This document shows, piece after piece, positions 32,035 through 44,094 of a stretch of 64,000 bases of DNA. This DNA comes from Procambarus clarkii (Eukaryota; Arthropoda; Malacostraca; Decapoda; Cambaridae). The position numbers and the translations under genes were made by a program. Within the stretch, counting starts at the first letter, position 1; the number at the start of each line of letters is the position of its first letter. Under the pieces are notes generated by a model, which saw nothing but the letters and a program-made list of their open reading frames with translations, had not been told where the DNA came from and ran no database searches. The stretch spans positions 18,260,796-18,324,795 of the forward strand of contig NC_091152.1 of NCBI RefSeq assembly GCF_040958095.1, in the 5' to 3' direction.

Positions 32035-33897
32035 CCTTTAACTGCGCAACGCGCCTGCAGGCCTAGGCTTCGGGTGCGCAACACGCCTCCGGGTGTTTTT
32101 ATTTTTCACGTTCCATTCAAAACTCCCGCGGCTACGTGGGGTTCACATCAGCTTCCTCAGGGCTCTTGTAAACAGATGCCATCTTTAAAAAATATCATGG
32201 TCCACATTGCTGGGTGTGAGAGCCTCAGTAGTGAGTGAGCAACCAAGGCTGGCACTCGCAGCATGAGCGCACAGCACTGCTGTTCAGCGTGTGACCACAG
32301 CATCCCCTAATAATGTCAAAATATATATATAACCTGTATTATTTAGCCAAGATAGTATTATAGAAGAGCCTGAGTGTGATAATGACTGGGTACAATGTTC
32401 AAATATCAGTGATTCAATGCTGTTCACGATGTTCACAGCGCTAGCCACAGCACCACAGCATTATTTTGTCCATCTAGGAAACTTCAAACGACTTCTTAGG
32501 TTACTTTTCAAAATAAACTTGTGGTCAATTATTCATTTACAGAAATTAGTGACCAGGATTGTGGTTATAATTAGCATTGTGCGTAGTATTGTGGAAGGAG
32601 GAATTTTGGTGAGGGAGGGAGGGAGAGAATTGAGGTAGCCTCACTATGTGGCAGCCACTCTTGTTTTGCTCACTATACTAGCTTCGTGGTTCGCTATGGG
32701 GAACACACATGTACATGGGTATATACAGTGTGTGTGTGTGTGTATATAGTGTAATAACAGCAACAGGAGTATGTTGAGTGGAGCTATTTTGGTGAGGGAG
32801 GTGACGCCGTAATCGTAGCGTCGTCTGCTGTCTGCTGTGTGATTTCTCATGCAGTGTATGGTGGCCACTGTACTGTTTGGACACAATACTGGCTTACTTG
32901 CATAGTTCTGGTAAATAAAACATGTAGATAAGTGTATATAACATGTGTAAATAGTGTAATAAAAACAATAACTATGGTGGGAGGAGCAATGTTGGTGAGT
33001 AAGATGTTGGAGTGAGGGAGGGCCTGTCTGGGTGTGGCTGCTCACACTCGCGATGTTCTGAATGTGTTGATGGTAAATGTATATAGTGTGTGACAGTTAC
33101 AGTGTATAGTGTGTACATATGTTGTAAATATACATAAATGAACCGTTCTCAATCGACTTGAGAATGGTCCAAGATGGACTGAAACGTCATCGTCCCTTCA
33201 TCTTCTAGTGTGTGGTCTGGTCAACATACTTTAGCCACGTTATTGTGACTCATCGCCTGCATACATAAATGAACATGAAACATTGGTGTGAATAACTGTA
33301 TGATGGGAGGAGCAATGTTGGCGAATACAATGTTGGAGGAGTGAGGGAGGACTGGCTGGGTGTGGCTGCTCACACTCGCGGTGTTCTGAATGTGTTGATG
33401 GTGAATGTATATAGTGTGTGACAGTGTACAGTCTGTAAATAGATTGTATATATACATAAATTAGCATGATACATGGTAAATATATGCAACATATGTGTAC
33501 ACAAGTGTCATGCACGTAACACACTGTCCTTGGACAGTACGGATGGTTTACTGCCATAATATAGTGTACGTGTTCATTATACATAGGATTAGCACGTAAA
33601 AACAAAGAAAATGTATTTGGAACTGTGCGTAAAAAATGAACAAATATATATTCGCGGCAACTCGTGCACCCCACCCCGGGAGCTAACTGCACGAGCGCAC
33701 GGGGAATGATGACGTCATGTGCCACCTTACGGACCCCATAGCAGCCAAAGTAAGTACAATTTCGAAATTCCGTTGCTATACCCATATACAAGGAAGGGTT
33801 TTTGACTCGGAACAAAAAAATAATTTTTTCCCGAGAATTTATTTCTTGCGCACTGGGAAGGGGGGGTGTCATATTTATAGGCTGCGCAGTTAAAGGG
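32035..33897. mobile_element. piggyBac-like MITE, copy 1 (1.86 kb)
   Basis: TTAA at 32031-32034 and 33898-33901 flank the perfect inverted ends CCCTTTAACTGCGCA and TGCGCAGTTAAAGGG. It has no transposase. The interior shares the CCCGCGGCTACxxGGGGTTC segment and the repeated GTGTAATAAxAGCAA / GGTGAGGGAGG segments with copies 2-4. A one-armed hairpin-repeat fragment lies at 33140-33262 inside it. TTAA targeting and CCC-start ends point to the piggyBac superfamily. Confidence 0.85.
33140..33262 (+). repeat. copy of the 18.3-kb hairpin repeat (one arm)
   Basis: GACTTGAGAATGGTCCAAGA to CATCGCCTGCATAC matches 18291-18396. The first arm is absent. Confidence 0.85.
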
Positions 33898-34117
33898 TTA
33901 AGCCATCCAGGAATTACCTCTGCAGGTTTCTTTTGTTTCTCAGTGATGGCCCGCCCTTAGGATCAGCTGGTGTTGTTCCTGCCTCTGTTTGACTTTGGGT
34001 AGGAGGTAATATCATCACTGGCTGGGGAGCAAGGTACTCTGCAGCTGTCTGATATACGCATAGCGGCTGGTACCGTTTCCCTGTAGACGTTGTGCCTTTG
34101 CGGGGTTTTTATTTTAT

Positions 34118-37100
34118 TTTCTGGGGGGAGCCCCGTCGGCTCCCCGGAGCTATCCCAGGCTGATATGCTAATGTCAGATTTTGGCATCAGTCATGTGTAT
34201 GGAGTTCTAGGGCCTACCGGGGACCACGGTCAGAACCTGGCCCCCTCAGAGAGGTAAGGGGAGCAATGGCCTATAGAAACCCCCGTGTGATTGGAAGCAT
34301 TCTATGTCTGCCATCGACCGGGTCAAGCATCCAGAAAGGTAAGCATTCCAAAACAAACCCCTATTCTGGTTAAAATTGCTACCAACAGCCGAACTAGTGG
34401 ATAGAACTCCCCAACAGAAAACAAGCAAATTAGTATGACGTTACACGTCACCACGCCGCTGTCTGCGCAGCTCTCCCCTCCCCGGGAGGGGGAAGGGGGA
34501 CCCCCAGACCTCTCACGCCGGCTATCCACCCATCAGTTCTTCGGCTGATGCTATAGGCATCGGTTGTGTGCTCCGGCTCCATTAGTTGTTTCAGCACTGT
34601 ACCTAGAGTGTGGTGTCTGCTAGGTGGTGCATGAGCTGGGAGTTTCAAGTACTCGGGCTGCATGTGCTTAGGGTTACCTTCCCTAGGTGCCCTGTAAGTA
34701 CTGCCCTTGGGGCCACCTTCCACAAGTTCCTTGGGTTCTGCCTCTGCTAGGCCGTTTACTGCTTGGTTTTCGGCCGCCCTTTGTGTGCTTGGGTGTTCTG
34801 TCTCCCTTGTTCACCTTCGGGTAAGGGGCAGTTTTGCACTGGTGGGGCGCAGAGTGCTGCGCAGCTTCTTTTCACCTATATGGCGGGCCAGCTCTGTTCC
34901 GCCTGTGTATGCTGTCCTTTTGCGGGGTTTTCTTTTTAATCTTGCTTCCCGGGAGCCCCGGGGCTGCCCCGTTTTCGTTGGTGTTGGGACTTAGGGGTGT
35001 TGGTTACTTCGGTTCCTTTCACGCCCCTTTGTCTTTTCCCTGGATCCATTGGTCTCCATGAATTTCATGGAGACCAATGACCTTCACAACCCAGGCCAAC
35101 ATGGATTTCGAGCGGTAAGATCGTGCCTCTCACAGCTACTTGAGCACTACGACAAAGTCACTGAGGCATTAGAAGAAAAACAGAATGCTGATGTGATATA
35201 CACGGACTTCACAAAGGCTTTCGATAAATGTGACCATGGGTGATAGCACACAAAATGAAGTCAATGGGAATAACCGGTAAAGTAGGACGCTGGATACTCA
35301 GTTTTCTGTCAAACAGGACTCGGCAAGTAACGGTCAACCATATAAAATCTAGTCCAAGTGCAGTTAAAAGCTCTGTACCTCAGGGTACAGTCCTTGCACC
35401 GCTGCTTTTCCTTATTCTCATATCAGATATAGACAAAAATACAAGTCACAGCTTCATATCATCCTTTGCAGATGACACAAAAATCAGTATGAAAATTACC
35501 TCGGCTGAAGACATTGAAAACTTCAAGCTGATATTAATAAAGTTTTCGACTGGGCATCAGAAAATAACATGATGTTTAACAGTGATAAATTCCAGGTACT
35601 CAGGTACGGTAAAAATGAGGACCTTAAACATAATACAGAGTACAAAACACAATCAAATGTACCCATAGTAGGAAAACAGCATGTAAAGGATTTGGGAATA
35701 ATAATGTCTGACGACCTAACGTTTAAGGAGCATAGCCAAGCAAATATTGCGACAGCCAGAAAAATGATAGGATGGATTACGAGAACTTTCAAATCCAGGG
35801 ATCCCATCACAATGGTTGTACTCTTCAAGTCACTTGTGTTGTCCCGTCTTGAGTACTGCTCAGTACTCACTTCCCCTTCAGAACAGGAGAGATTGCTGAA
35901 ATAGAGGGAATACAGAGAACATATACGGCACGCATAGACGCAATAAAGCACCTAAATTATTGGGATCGTCTCAAAGCCCTCCAAATGTACTCACTAGAAA
36001 GAAGACGAGAGAGATATCAAATAATATACACCTGGAGGATACTGGAGGGCCAAGTACCAAATCTACACAGAAAAATAACAACGTACTGGAGTGAACGATA
36101 TGGAAGAAAATGTAGAATAGAACCAGCGAAGAGCAGAGGTGCCATAGGCACAATCAGAGAACATTGTATAAACATCAGAGGTCCGCGGTTGTTCAACGTC
36201 CTCCCAGCAAGCATAAGAAATATTGCCGGAACAACCGTGGACATTTTCAAGAGGAAACTAGATTTATTCCTCCAAGGAGTGCCGGACCAACCGGGCTGTG
36301 GTGGGTATGTGGGCCTGCGGGCCGCTCCAAGCAACAGCCTGGTGGACCAAACTCTCACAAGTCAAGCCTGGCCTCGGGCCGGGCTTGTGGAGTAGAAGAA
36401 CTCCCAGAACCCCATCAACCAGGTAACCAGATCCCCCCTTCCTACCTCCATCCGGTTCCTTACCGTCTGTGGGTTTGGGGTCGGGGCGGGGTTCGATAGT
36501 TTTGAGACTCGGGCAGTCTCGGGGAATTCACCTTCTGGGGTAGTGACAGGTGCATTCGAGCCTGTTCCTCCAGCCATGTTGTAAGAGTCTGCCAGTGGGC
36601 TCCCTTCCTTGGTATTTTCGTGGCTGCCCCGGTTTTCTGGTGTGGCCGGGGCTTTGGGGGGATGGCTCGTCCTCGGGGCCTTTCCCCATGCCCGTGGCAT
36701 TTGTGGCTTCGCTGCTCTTGCTGCCGTCTGGGCAGCGTGTCCTTGTTGTCCTTCGGGCACGGATCTTTTGGCGTTCGTACAGGGGCCTAGCTGCTCATTG
36801 TCTCGTGTTGTTCCCGGGCCCTTTCGGGGCTGTGTCGCCTTGGGTTGGCGTTTGCAGCCGGTTGTCTCGCTTCCGTTGAGGAGTGGGTGGTGACTGCCTC
36901 CTGGTTCCGTCCCTTTGACCTTCCTCTGTGGGTAGTTAGCTCTGGGGAGCCGACGGGGCTCTCCCTAGAAAACCAGCGTTGAATGTAATGAAACGCCATT
37001 TTCTGGGTGAGACCCAGAGGCTCCCCGGCAACCCTCCCTCCCTCCGGTCGGTGTTTTTTTGCGTGTTTTGACATCCAGCCTCAGAACTGATGGGTAGATA

Positions 37101-37165
37101 GCCGGCGTGAGAGGACTGGGGGCTCCCCCTTCTCCCTCCTGGGGAGAGAGGAAGGGGGTTCACCC
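34118..37165 (+). mobile_element. DIRS fossil C, split by LINE family C
   Basis: The left end (GAGCCCCGTCGGCTCCCCGG) lies at about 34127 and the ORF1-like zone runs to about 35040. After the LINE (35044-36432) the same zone resumes to about 36940. 36946-37165 is the inverted right-end type sequence. The RT and recombinase are not found in this copy. It is broken and old. Confidence 0.65.
35044..36432 (+). mobile_element. LINE family C, RT to 3' end, broken
   Basis: Motifs in order are QHGFRAVRSCLSQLLEHYD, YTDFTKAFDKCDH (first aspartate motif), SSVPQGTVLAPLLFLILISD, SSFADDTKISM (both aspartates present), VKDLGIIMSDDLTFKEHSQA, VLSRLEYCSV, LERRRERYQIIYTWRILEGQ, and the C-terminus shared with 7245-7500. 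It ends at CAACCAGGTAACC. At least three frame or stop defects lie near 35240, 35570 and 35905, and the 5' half is missing. It is inserted in DIRS fossil C. Confidence 0.88.
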
Positions 37166-37893
37166 AACAGAGTGAAAGGGGGACTCTTCCCCTTCACTCT
37201 GTTGGGTAATCCTGGAGTGGGTTCACTTGGGCATGGTCGAAATGACGGCATCCCTCAAGTGGGTTTCTCGTTTTGTTTCCAGTTCAGTAACCGGACTGTG
37301 CTGTGCGGACCTGCAGTTCATTCTGGACTTGTCCCATCTGAACCCCAGGGTCTTTTGCACCTCCTTTTTAATGACCACTCTGTCCTAGGTCTAGACCTCT
37401 GGAACCTGTATTGGCAGGTCCCGATTCATGCGGGGTTCAGAGACTGGCTCAGTTTTGTCATGGGGCATCAGACTTAACATTTTCATTGCCTTCCATTTGG
37501 TTTGAATCTGGCACTTTGCGTGCTCACACGCCTTACCCAGGTCGTGGTTACCCCATTTGCTTCTGTTAGGGAATCGGGTTCTGGCCTACCTCGACAACTG
37601 GCTGGTCTGGGCTTCCAGCCAGTCCACGTATCTGCTCGCCAGGGATTTGGTTCTCTCCCAGCTCACCGGATTCCTTCCCAGCTCACCTATAGACGCCCCC
37701 CACATGGGAGACATTGCTCCTCATGTCTCTCTGTGGGGGGGCCAGGTTCTGGCTCATGGTCCCCGTTCGACTTAGAACTCCATCAATTGGACTGTTGCCA
37801 TGGTCTAATGTATACACATAAGCTATATATACATATATAGCTCCGGGGAGCCTGTGGGTCTCACCCAGAAAATGGCATTTCATTACATTTAAC

Positions 37894-37898
<5 letters not shown>
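37166..37898 (+). mobile_element. DIRS fossil D (RT fragment and right end)
   Basis: 37200-37680 resembles the DIRS reverse transcriptase region (short words WQVPIHAGFRD and LPFGLNLA). 37690-37898 is the inverse of the left-end sequence (CTCACCCAGAAAATGGCATT). It is broken. Its right edge abuts the T-run of the next host splice acceptor. Confidence 0.7.

Positions 37899-37937
<39 letters not shown>
37899..37937 (+). promoter_or_regulatory. splice acceptor with 37-T tract
   Basis: A near-pure T run ends in AG at 37936-37937. It serves as the polypyrimidine tract of the large exon. Confidence 0.7.
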
Positions 37938-40644
37938 GTGGTATGTTACAGATGGTGATAAGGAGATAAATACTGAGAACATTACTAGAAGGGAGAGTAA
38001 TGTAAATGGACATGGACATGCTGATATCTCCACTACATCATTAGATGTTTCAATGACTTTTGGTCACATTCCATTGTCAGAAGCTGGTCCATTGTCAGAA
38101 GCTGGTCCATTGTCAGAAGCTGGGCCACTGTCAGAAACTGGGCCATTGCTTGTGGATAAGATCAGCGACACTTTAAAATCCAACTTTCCATTGCAAAACT
38201 TATCGAGAAATGATGCAGAAGAACACGTTACCAATGGACAAGAAGCAAGAACTGAAAATTTGTTTGAAACACATGACGACCAGGATCACAGGCACTTACA
38301 AACTCCCAGGTTTAAATTTCATGATTTTTCAAAATATGTGAAGAAAAAAATGATGCCAAGGATAATCCATAGAGTTTCTTACAGTGAAGATGATAATCAA
38401 GATGTTATTGGCTTTGAAGCAACACCTAAAGATAATTTGATGTTGGTTCAACAGCTTCAAGAGTACCCCAATATTTCTCACAGTGAAATTAGTAATATGC
38501 ACAATATTTATAAGAAAAATACAAATGAAAATGCATTTGAAGTTCCTCTGTTTGATCTCTCCCTTTCACCAATTTTAGGCTCAAGTCCTATAAGTGACAC
38601 TGATATCTTGGTTCACTCTGCTCCAGAAAGTCTTATGAACTCAATTGTGGTACCAGAAGTCGATATAAAAGATTCTTCGGAAAATGAGAATAGAGATATA
38701 GCAAAGAAGAGAGAGAGCGAATTAGATGCAAAGTGTGATAGTGATATATGTGGAGACCGTATTTCTGCCCCTACAACCCGTGGCTCAAGCTTGGCTGATC
38801 ATGTTCTCCCAGAATTAAATATTGTGAGAGTAAATAATGCAGATGAAGAGAGTGAATTTTTGTTAGATAGTAAGACTGATGGCAAAGGTGTAGAATATGT
38901 ACAACACACTGATAATGTCGAGAAATTGACAGTGGTTCCAGTAACAGTTTTAGATGCTGGTTGTGATGTTAGTTGTGTAACTGATGATGAATGTCCCCCC
39001 AAAAAACTAAAAAGCCAAGTAAATGAGCCCTCTAGTAGTTTATGCTTGATACCTATCAGTGAGGATAATAGAAATACTAAAATCAAAGATTTTCGACCCA
39101 ATTTTGACAAATGCCCACATATATATGATATAAATAGTAATGACAGAACCCTGTCCAAGTACAAATCAGATGACAAAGCATCCAATTGCATTCAAATAAA
39201 TGAACAAGACCACAGTATGGAGATCACAAGTGAAACAGCTATAAAGAAAATTTCCTCAAGCTGCAATAACAGGAGTACAGGTAACACACATGATGGTCAA
39301 CACAACAATCTTTGTCCACCTTCAGGAAAACCTATGTTCAAGGTTCCTTTTAAAAAGATTTCCGAATCGCCAATAGTTGGCTACCCTTTAAACAGGAAGA
39401 ACATCACCTCTACTCCTAAAGGTATCAACCAAGATAAAGTTAAAGTGAAAGATTTTAGCAGATATGGACAAGACTATTCCTCTGGTTGTACCGAAGGTTC
39501 TGCTATCACCAAAGGAAGGAAAGACTATGTACCTCCTGCTCGTCTTCAGTCTCTTTGTGGACCTCAGAAGTTGTCTGCTGTAGAGCATAAGTACACAGGA
39601 ACAGAAGCATCTTCCTTCAAATCTGGTAACTCTTCTATATTAAAGAAGCTGGTGTTTAAACCAAAATTTGTACAAGAAAATCATGATTTTAAAACGCATA
39701 GTCCCAATAAGAAAATTACTCGTAAATTTGTAAAGTTCCCCAATTCTTTACAGATTACTGATAGTGCAGAAATCAAATCAAGTAAAATAGAAAAAGATAG
39801 TGTAGTTAAATTGAATCGAAAGATGGGGGATCATTCTGCATTTCCTTGCCAACGTTTTAAGAAACCCAGTTTTCCTACAAATATTCCTTGGGAAAAATCT
39901 AAAAATTCTTTGGAGCTTAAAAACATGGTAATTAACTTATCTGAAGCAGAAAATAAACCAGATGGAGCATGTGGCATTCTTGCTCTAGAGAGAATGGAAG
40001 ACGTCAACAAAAACGGTGCCACGGAAACACTGAACAAGACTTCTTTACCCACCACAAGTGACAGTAATTTAAAAAATATATCAAAGAGAAAATCCACAAG
40101 TTATAATCTTGTGAATGAAGAAATTGATGTAACAGATAAATACATTTTAACTGAGACAACTCAGAAAGGCACTTTAGTATTGCAACAAAGTTTAAAATGT
40201 AAGAATTTACAAGACTCTACGATTGATTTAGTAGATGACTTCAATTCAGATCAAAGAATCAATTCAGATCGAAGAAAGAACGCAAATGTACGCATGTCAT
40301 CAAAAAAGAGTAATTTCTTTCCAAAGAAGAGGAAAGCTGAAGACAACATAGATAAAAAAAGGGATTCGGTAGGAATGAAAAAAGGGAAGAAGACCTACAA
40401 TGAAGAAAAGCAATTATTTGGAGAGGGAGGCCACAGAACAATGAACCAGAAAAATGTAAAAGTCATGTCTGCAGAGAAAACTAAATGTAAACCCAAAACT
40501 AAAAAGAATGACAAGAGCCCCATAAGACAGTGTCATAACAATAGTCTGGTAGTCAATAAACAAAAGCAAATTAAGAAATGTAGAAAGGAAGCCAAGACAT
40601 CATTCAGCACTGACAACACTGAAGCCCCAACAGACTTGCCCCAG
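37938..40644 (+). CDS. host gene giant exon (2,707 nt)
   Basis: It is open throughout, from one base completing the previous codon and then WYVTDGDKEINTENI, to LPQ at the CAG|GTAGGT donor (a second possible donor lies 4 bp downstream). Near the start are four copies of an 18-bp repeat giving (L)SEAGP. The roughly 900 residues are rich in Lys, Ser, Asn and Asp and low in aromatic residues, with no membrane segment, so most is probably disordered. FHDFSKYVKKK, KIKDFRPNF and VKDFSRYG are three similar basic 'DFS/DF' words. Lysine clusters such as FFPKKRKAE, KKGKKTYNE and KPKTKKNDK look like nuclear localisation signals. A nuclear, chromatin- or DNA-associated role is an inference from composition only. 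I do not recognise the family. Codon use is AT-rich, with no repeat homology elsewhere in the window. Confidence 0.9.
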
Positions 40645-40794
40645 GTAGGTAAACATTGTTGCAAACTCATTCTTGGAGAGAACAATAATAGGCACACAGA
40701 TCAGTAGTAATTTCACTAATGATGGTAGGAGTTGGGAATGTTTTCTGAGCAAAGCCACCTTGGTAACCTCCCAATGTTTTTATGTCCGGCCACT

Positions 40795-40990
40795 TGGACT
40801 GGTCAGTACAGCAACAACCTTGTATATTACAGGGTCGGTGTTCGATCTCCGATGGTGCAAGTGGTTGGGCACTGCTCCTTCACCCCACCCTCATATCCCA
40901 GCTGCTGCTCCTCATATTCCCTCCAAGGGCTCTATTGTCACACTGGCTAAGCATTTTCACCTGATAATTACTTAACATTCCCTAAGTCTT
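40795..40990 (+). mobile_element. possible SINE fragment
   Basis: It has a B-box-like GTGTTCGATCTCCGATGG near 40840 and a body with CACTGGCTAAGC. It lies in the intron after the giant exon. Weak. Confidence 0.4.
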
Positions 40991-41075
40991 AGCACCGGAC
41001 CCTCCCTAGACACTACTAGTTTGCCAGGCTCGGCTCGGTATGTCTGAGCGCAAGATGGATGAGTAACCTCTTTTC

Positions 41076-41180
41076 TGTGGGGAGCCCCGTCGGCTCTCCT
41101 GAAGCTATCTGAACTGATACATTATCCACTCAATTTAACAGCCTCTTTTATACCTATCTGCCGGTAATAATGACCGGTTT
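41076..41180 (+). mobile_element. DIRS left-end scrap
   Basis: GGGGAGCCCCGTCGGCTCTC and GAAGCTATCTGAACTGAT match the DIRS end. A run of about 19 C lies further right, at 41357-41375. Confidence 0.6.
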
Positions 41181-41833
41181 GGGAGAAGGGTATTTAGAGC
41201 CTCGTATAACGGTCTGGCTGTCGATATTACCGAAGGTCGGTATTGGGTTTGTCATGGCATCAGAGGGTCCTCACATGGCAAGCAGGCCGCCTACCCCTTT
41301 CAGCCCCTCCCTCACTCTCACTGAACCTCTACCCCCACACCCTCACTTTCTGCCTCCCCCCCCCCCCCCCCCCCCAAGACCCTTCTGGAAAATGGCTCAG
41401 TAGACTGCTAGCCAGCCAGATACAGCCTGGAGAATCTCCATCTAATAAAGCATTCATGAAACAAGTATTTTATAACTTTTTATTATCCTAATAATATTAC
41501 TAAACAAAATCTGCAAGCAAAAATATATATGATGTACATCCAGAATTAAATAAAGAAACATCTGGTTAACTGGGTCAAGTGTTAGGCTTATCTCTTCCCT
41601 TCCCCACCAACGACACCCCCCCCCCCAGGACTTTGGAGCATTGGTCGCTTTGACATTGGTTCCATCTGTGCCCCGGCTTTCTTCCCAGGTGGCATGGTTT
41701 GTCCTGCTACTCATCCCCGGATTTCGGCTCCTAAATGTCTGAGGGTTTCAGAGTCGGGGTGGTTTAGATTGGGATGAGGCTCGTGTGGCCTTGGGGACTG
41801 CCCCTTCTGATGTGGGCGCGAGGTAGTTGCCTT
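41181..41833. other. intron sequence, unassigned
   Basis: It includes the poly-C run at 41357-41375 and a second C run near 41620. No gene. Confidence 0.3.
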
Positions 41834-42487
41834 TCATAGGCCTGTGTCCAGGCAATGACTTCTTCTTGGTAATGTATGTTTCTTCGGTAATCTTTTCCAG
41901 AATAGCCCTGTCTCATCACAAATAAACACTTGTTGTGGTAGGTATGCCTCACTCTGCCCAAAATCTTTAAATTCGCCAATAAATCTTTCAGCCACTGGTT
42001 TGTCTGAGCTGGCACCCTCCTCATGCCTCACAACACTATGAATGCCACTTCTTTTTCTAAATTTCTCAAACCATTCCCTGCTCGCCTTGAACTCTTTCGC
42101 TTCTGCATCACTCATTCCAGGTGTTTTCTTAGTAAGATCTTCATGCAATTTTCTTACCTTTTCACAAATGATGGCCTCTGAAACTCTATCACCCACTAAC
42201 TCTTTGCTGTGTATACAAATTAATAATAACTGTTCAACATCCTCAAGTGTTTGTGTTCTATGTTTCGTGATTATTGATACACCTTTTGCCACTTTAGCAC
42301 TCATAATGTCCTTTTTCTTAGCAAGTATGGTGGATATCGTTGACTGAGATTTGTTGTACTGCCTAGCTAGTTCAACAACCCGCACACCATCTTCATATTT
42401 ACGAATGATCTCTTGTTTTTGCTCTATGGTCATCCTTACATGGGATTTCATATGTTGAACCTTACCACTGACTTTCTTGGGACCCAT
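41834..42487 (-). pseudogene. Tigger-like transposase, N-terminal part
   Basis: It starts MGPKKVSGK at 42487. It has a helix-turn-helix (pogo/psq type) RMTIEQKQEIIRKYEDGVRV...YNKSQSTISTILAKK, then the CENP-B-type DNA-binding part with EWFEKFRKRSGIHS. The start of the DDE domain follows, with the first catalytic aspartate in VFICDETGLFWKRLPKK. A frame change follows near 41880, and the reading ends before the second aspartate. TIRs were not found, so this is a 3'-truncated relic. Confidence 0.88.
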
Positions 42488-42968
42488 GGCGTGATATATA
42501 ATAGTTTCATGTTCATAAAGCAAAAAATCACCACAAAAACTGAATTTCTTATAGGCATGATCGTCACTAAGTTGGTGGCTGTAGTAAACTGAGGCAGGGC
42601 GGCCCGCGCGACCAGGAATATATTTTTTATTATTACTGGTACATGATTTTAATGGTTTTGATAAATCATTGCACAAAGAATTTATGTCCAAATTGAGATA
42701 TTTGTTTAGTTTTTAATAGATTTTTGCATACTGTTGGCATTGTGCTACTAATAATATTGTCTTGGGCAAATTGCAGTGCAAGACAGTGTCGACTACAACA
42801 TTACAAATTTCAGTACTCTCATTTCATTTACATTTTCCTTGATTAAAGCAAAAATGCTGTGAAGCATTTGAAGCATTTATATTTTTCTCGATTCTTTTTG
42901 TATAAATTGGAATGTTGGGATTAATAAAGTGCTATGTGATCATCTAACAAGATAGAGCCTCTTTTCAG

Positions 42969-43069
42969 GTGTGTGGCCCAAGACATACACTAGGTTGTGA
43001 CTCAGAGTTGTGTGCTGTATTGGAGTACATCAATGCCTCCTGTGAGGTCTGCTTCACTCTCATGTATAG
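42969..43069 (+). CDS. host gene exon after the giant exon
   Basis: The acceptor is CCTCTTTTCAG and the donor is GTGAGT. The exon continues in phase 0 from the giant exon and reads VCGPRHTLGCDSELCAVLEY and NASCEVCFTLMY, leaving two bases. Five cysteines in 33 residues stand out. It lies in unique DNA. Confidence 0.65.
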
Positions 43070-43212
43070 GTGAGTCAATGCAACAGTGCTTATGTGAATT
43101 TGTCCATTTTTTTAGATTCTGTTCTATTAGTAATTGGTTTTCACAGTTCAAACATATGCATTGTTTCAAGATACTAACCTTGTGATTTTATAATAGTTTG
43201 CAAAATATTTTT

Positions 43213-43320
43213 TTGGGGAGTCTCTTCGGCTCCCCGTAGTTATCCAGGCTGATGGGAATATATTAGAATTTGGCATCAGTCATGTGAGTGGAGTTCTTAG
43301 GCCTACTGGGGACCATGAAC
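43213..43320 (+). mobile_element. DIRS left-end scrap
   Basis: GGAGTCTCTTCGGCTCCCCG and CTACTGGGGACCATGAACC match the DIRS end words. It stops at 43320. Confidence 0.65.
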
Positions 43321-43805
43321 CCTAACTACTGACACCACTTGCCTCCTGGCAACAACTCTCTCACCAATGCCCCCCTGACACCATTTTATCACCATTTCAG
43401 CTGGTTGTCAGCTGCCTGGCTGACAACCTGCCTCCCATGAGAATATGTAACTTACACCACACCTGCCCCCTAATAAAAAACCCTAACCATTGACACCACT
43501 TGCCTCCTCACAACAACTCTCTCACCAATGCCCCCCTGACACCATTTTATCACCATTTTTATCACCATTTCTCCCTAGACACAATGGGTAAGGATAATAA
43601 AACACTATATAACTGTTTACACTCTGGCAAATCATAGTTGATGACAGCCAGTTCCGATGCTTGGCCTCGGTGACCGCTTAGACGAACATTCCTCGCTTAA
43701 TCAAACATATGTATGTTCCACTGAACATTTGGTACAGAATTCAATTTGTTCGGCTCTTCTGGGAATTCGATAGAGCGGGGTTCGTTAGACTGAGGAAGCA
43801 CTGTA
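43321..43805. repeat. two diverged copies of an ACACCACTTGCCTCCT repeat
   Basis: The segment CTCTCACCAATGCCCCCCTG...CACCATTTTATCACCATTT occurs at about 43351-43400 and again at 43513-43565. No gene. Confidence 0.7.
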
Positions 43806-44052
43806 CAGTGGTGCCTCGATTACCGAATTTAATCTGTTCCGGCACCAAGCTCGTGATGTGAAGCACTCGCCTTGCAAAACAACAACACTGTCGTCAGAGG
43901 CATCCGAGAACCAGCGGGAACGTTAGGAAGCACCATGTGGTTTGCTCGTTAATCGAGCGAAAGCTCGTCAATCGAGACAAATTTTCTGTGAGTGGCTCGC
44001 TCGTTACTCGAAATGCTCGTAACTGGAGTCGCTCGTCATTTGAAGTTCCACT
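43806..44052. mobile_element. 247-bp Tigger-like MITE
   Basis: Ends CAGTGGTGCCTCG and GAAGTTCCACTG with TA on both sides (43804-43805, 44053-44054). The interior consists of TIR-like words only. It shares ends with the element at 25785-26964. Confidence 0.85.
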
Positions 44053-44094
44053 GTATTAAAAAATATATGACAAAATCGACTTATTATGTATTTC

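Larger units (their letters stand above)
31410..34110 (+). mobile_element. DIRS fossil B (left end), split by a piggyBac-like MITE
   Basis: 31410-32034 carries the DIRS left-end words (CGGCTCCCCGGAGCTGTATT, GAACCACGAGCC, AACAATGGCCTATA). The sequence continues at 33902-34110 after the MITE at 32035-33897. It is broken and short of the coding region, and old, as shown by divergence from copies A and C. Confidence 0.7.

Noticed and set aside
32644-33872. Overlapping minus-strand ORFs rich in His/Tyr/Thr
   Set aside because: They lie inside the noncoding piggyBac-like MITE and reappear in its other copies at 56.7-57.5 kb.
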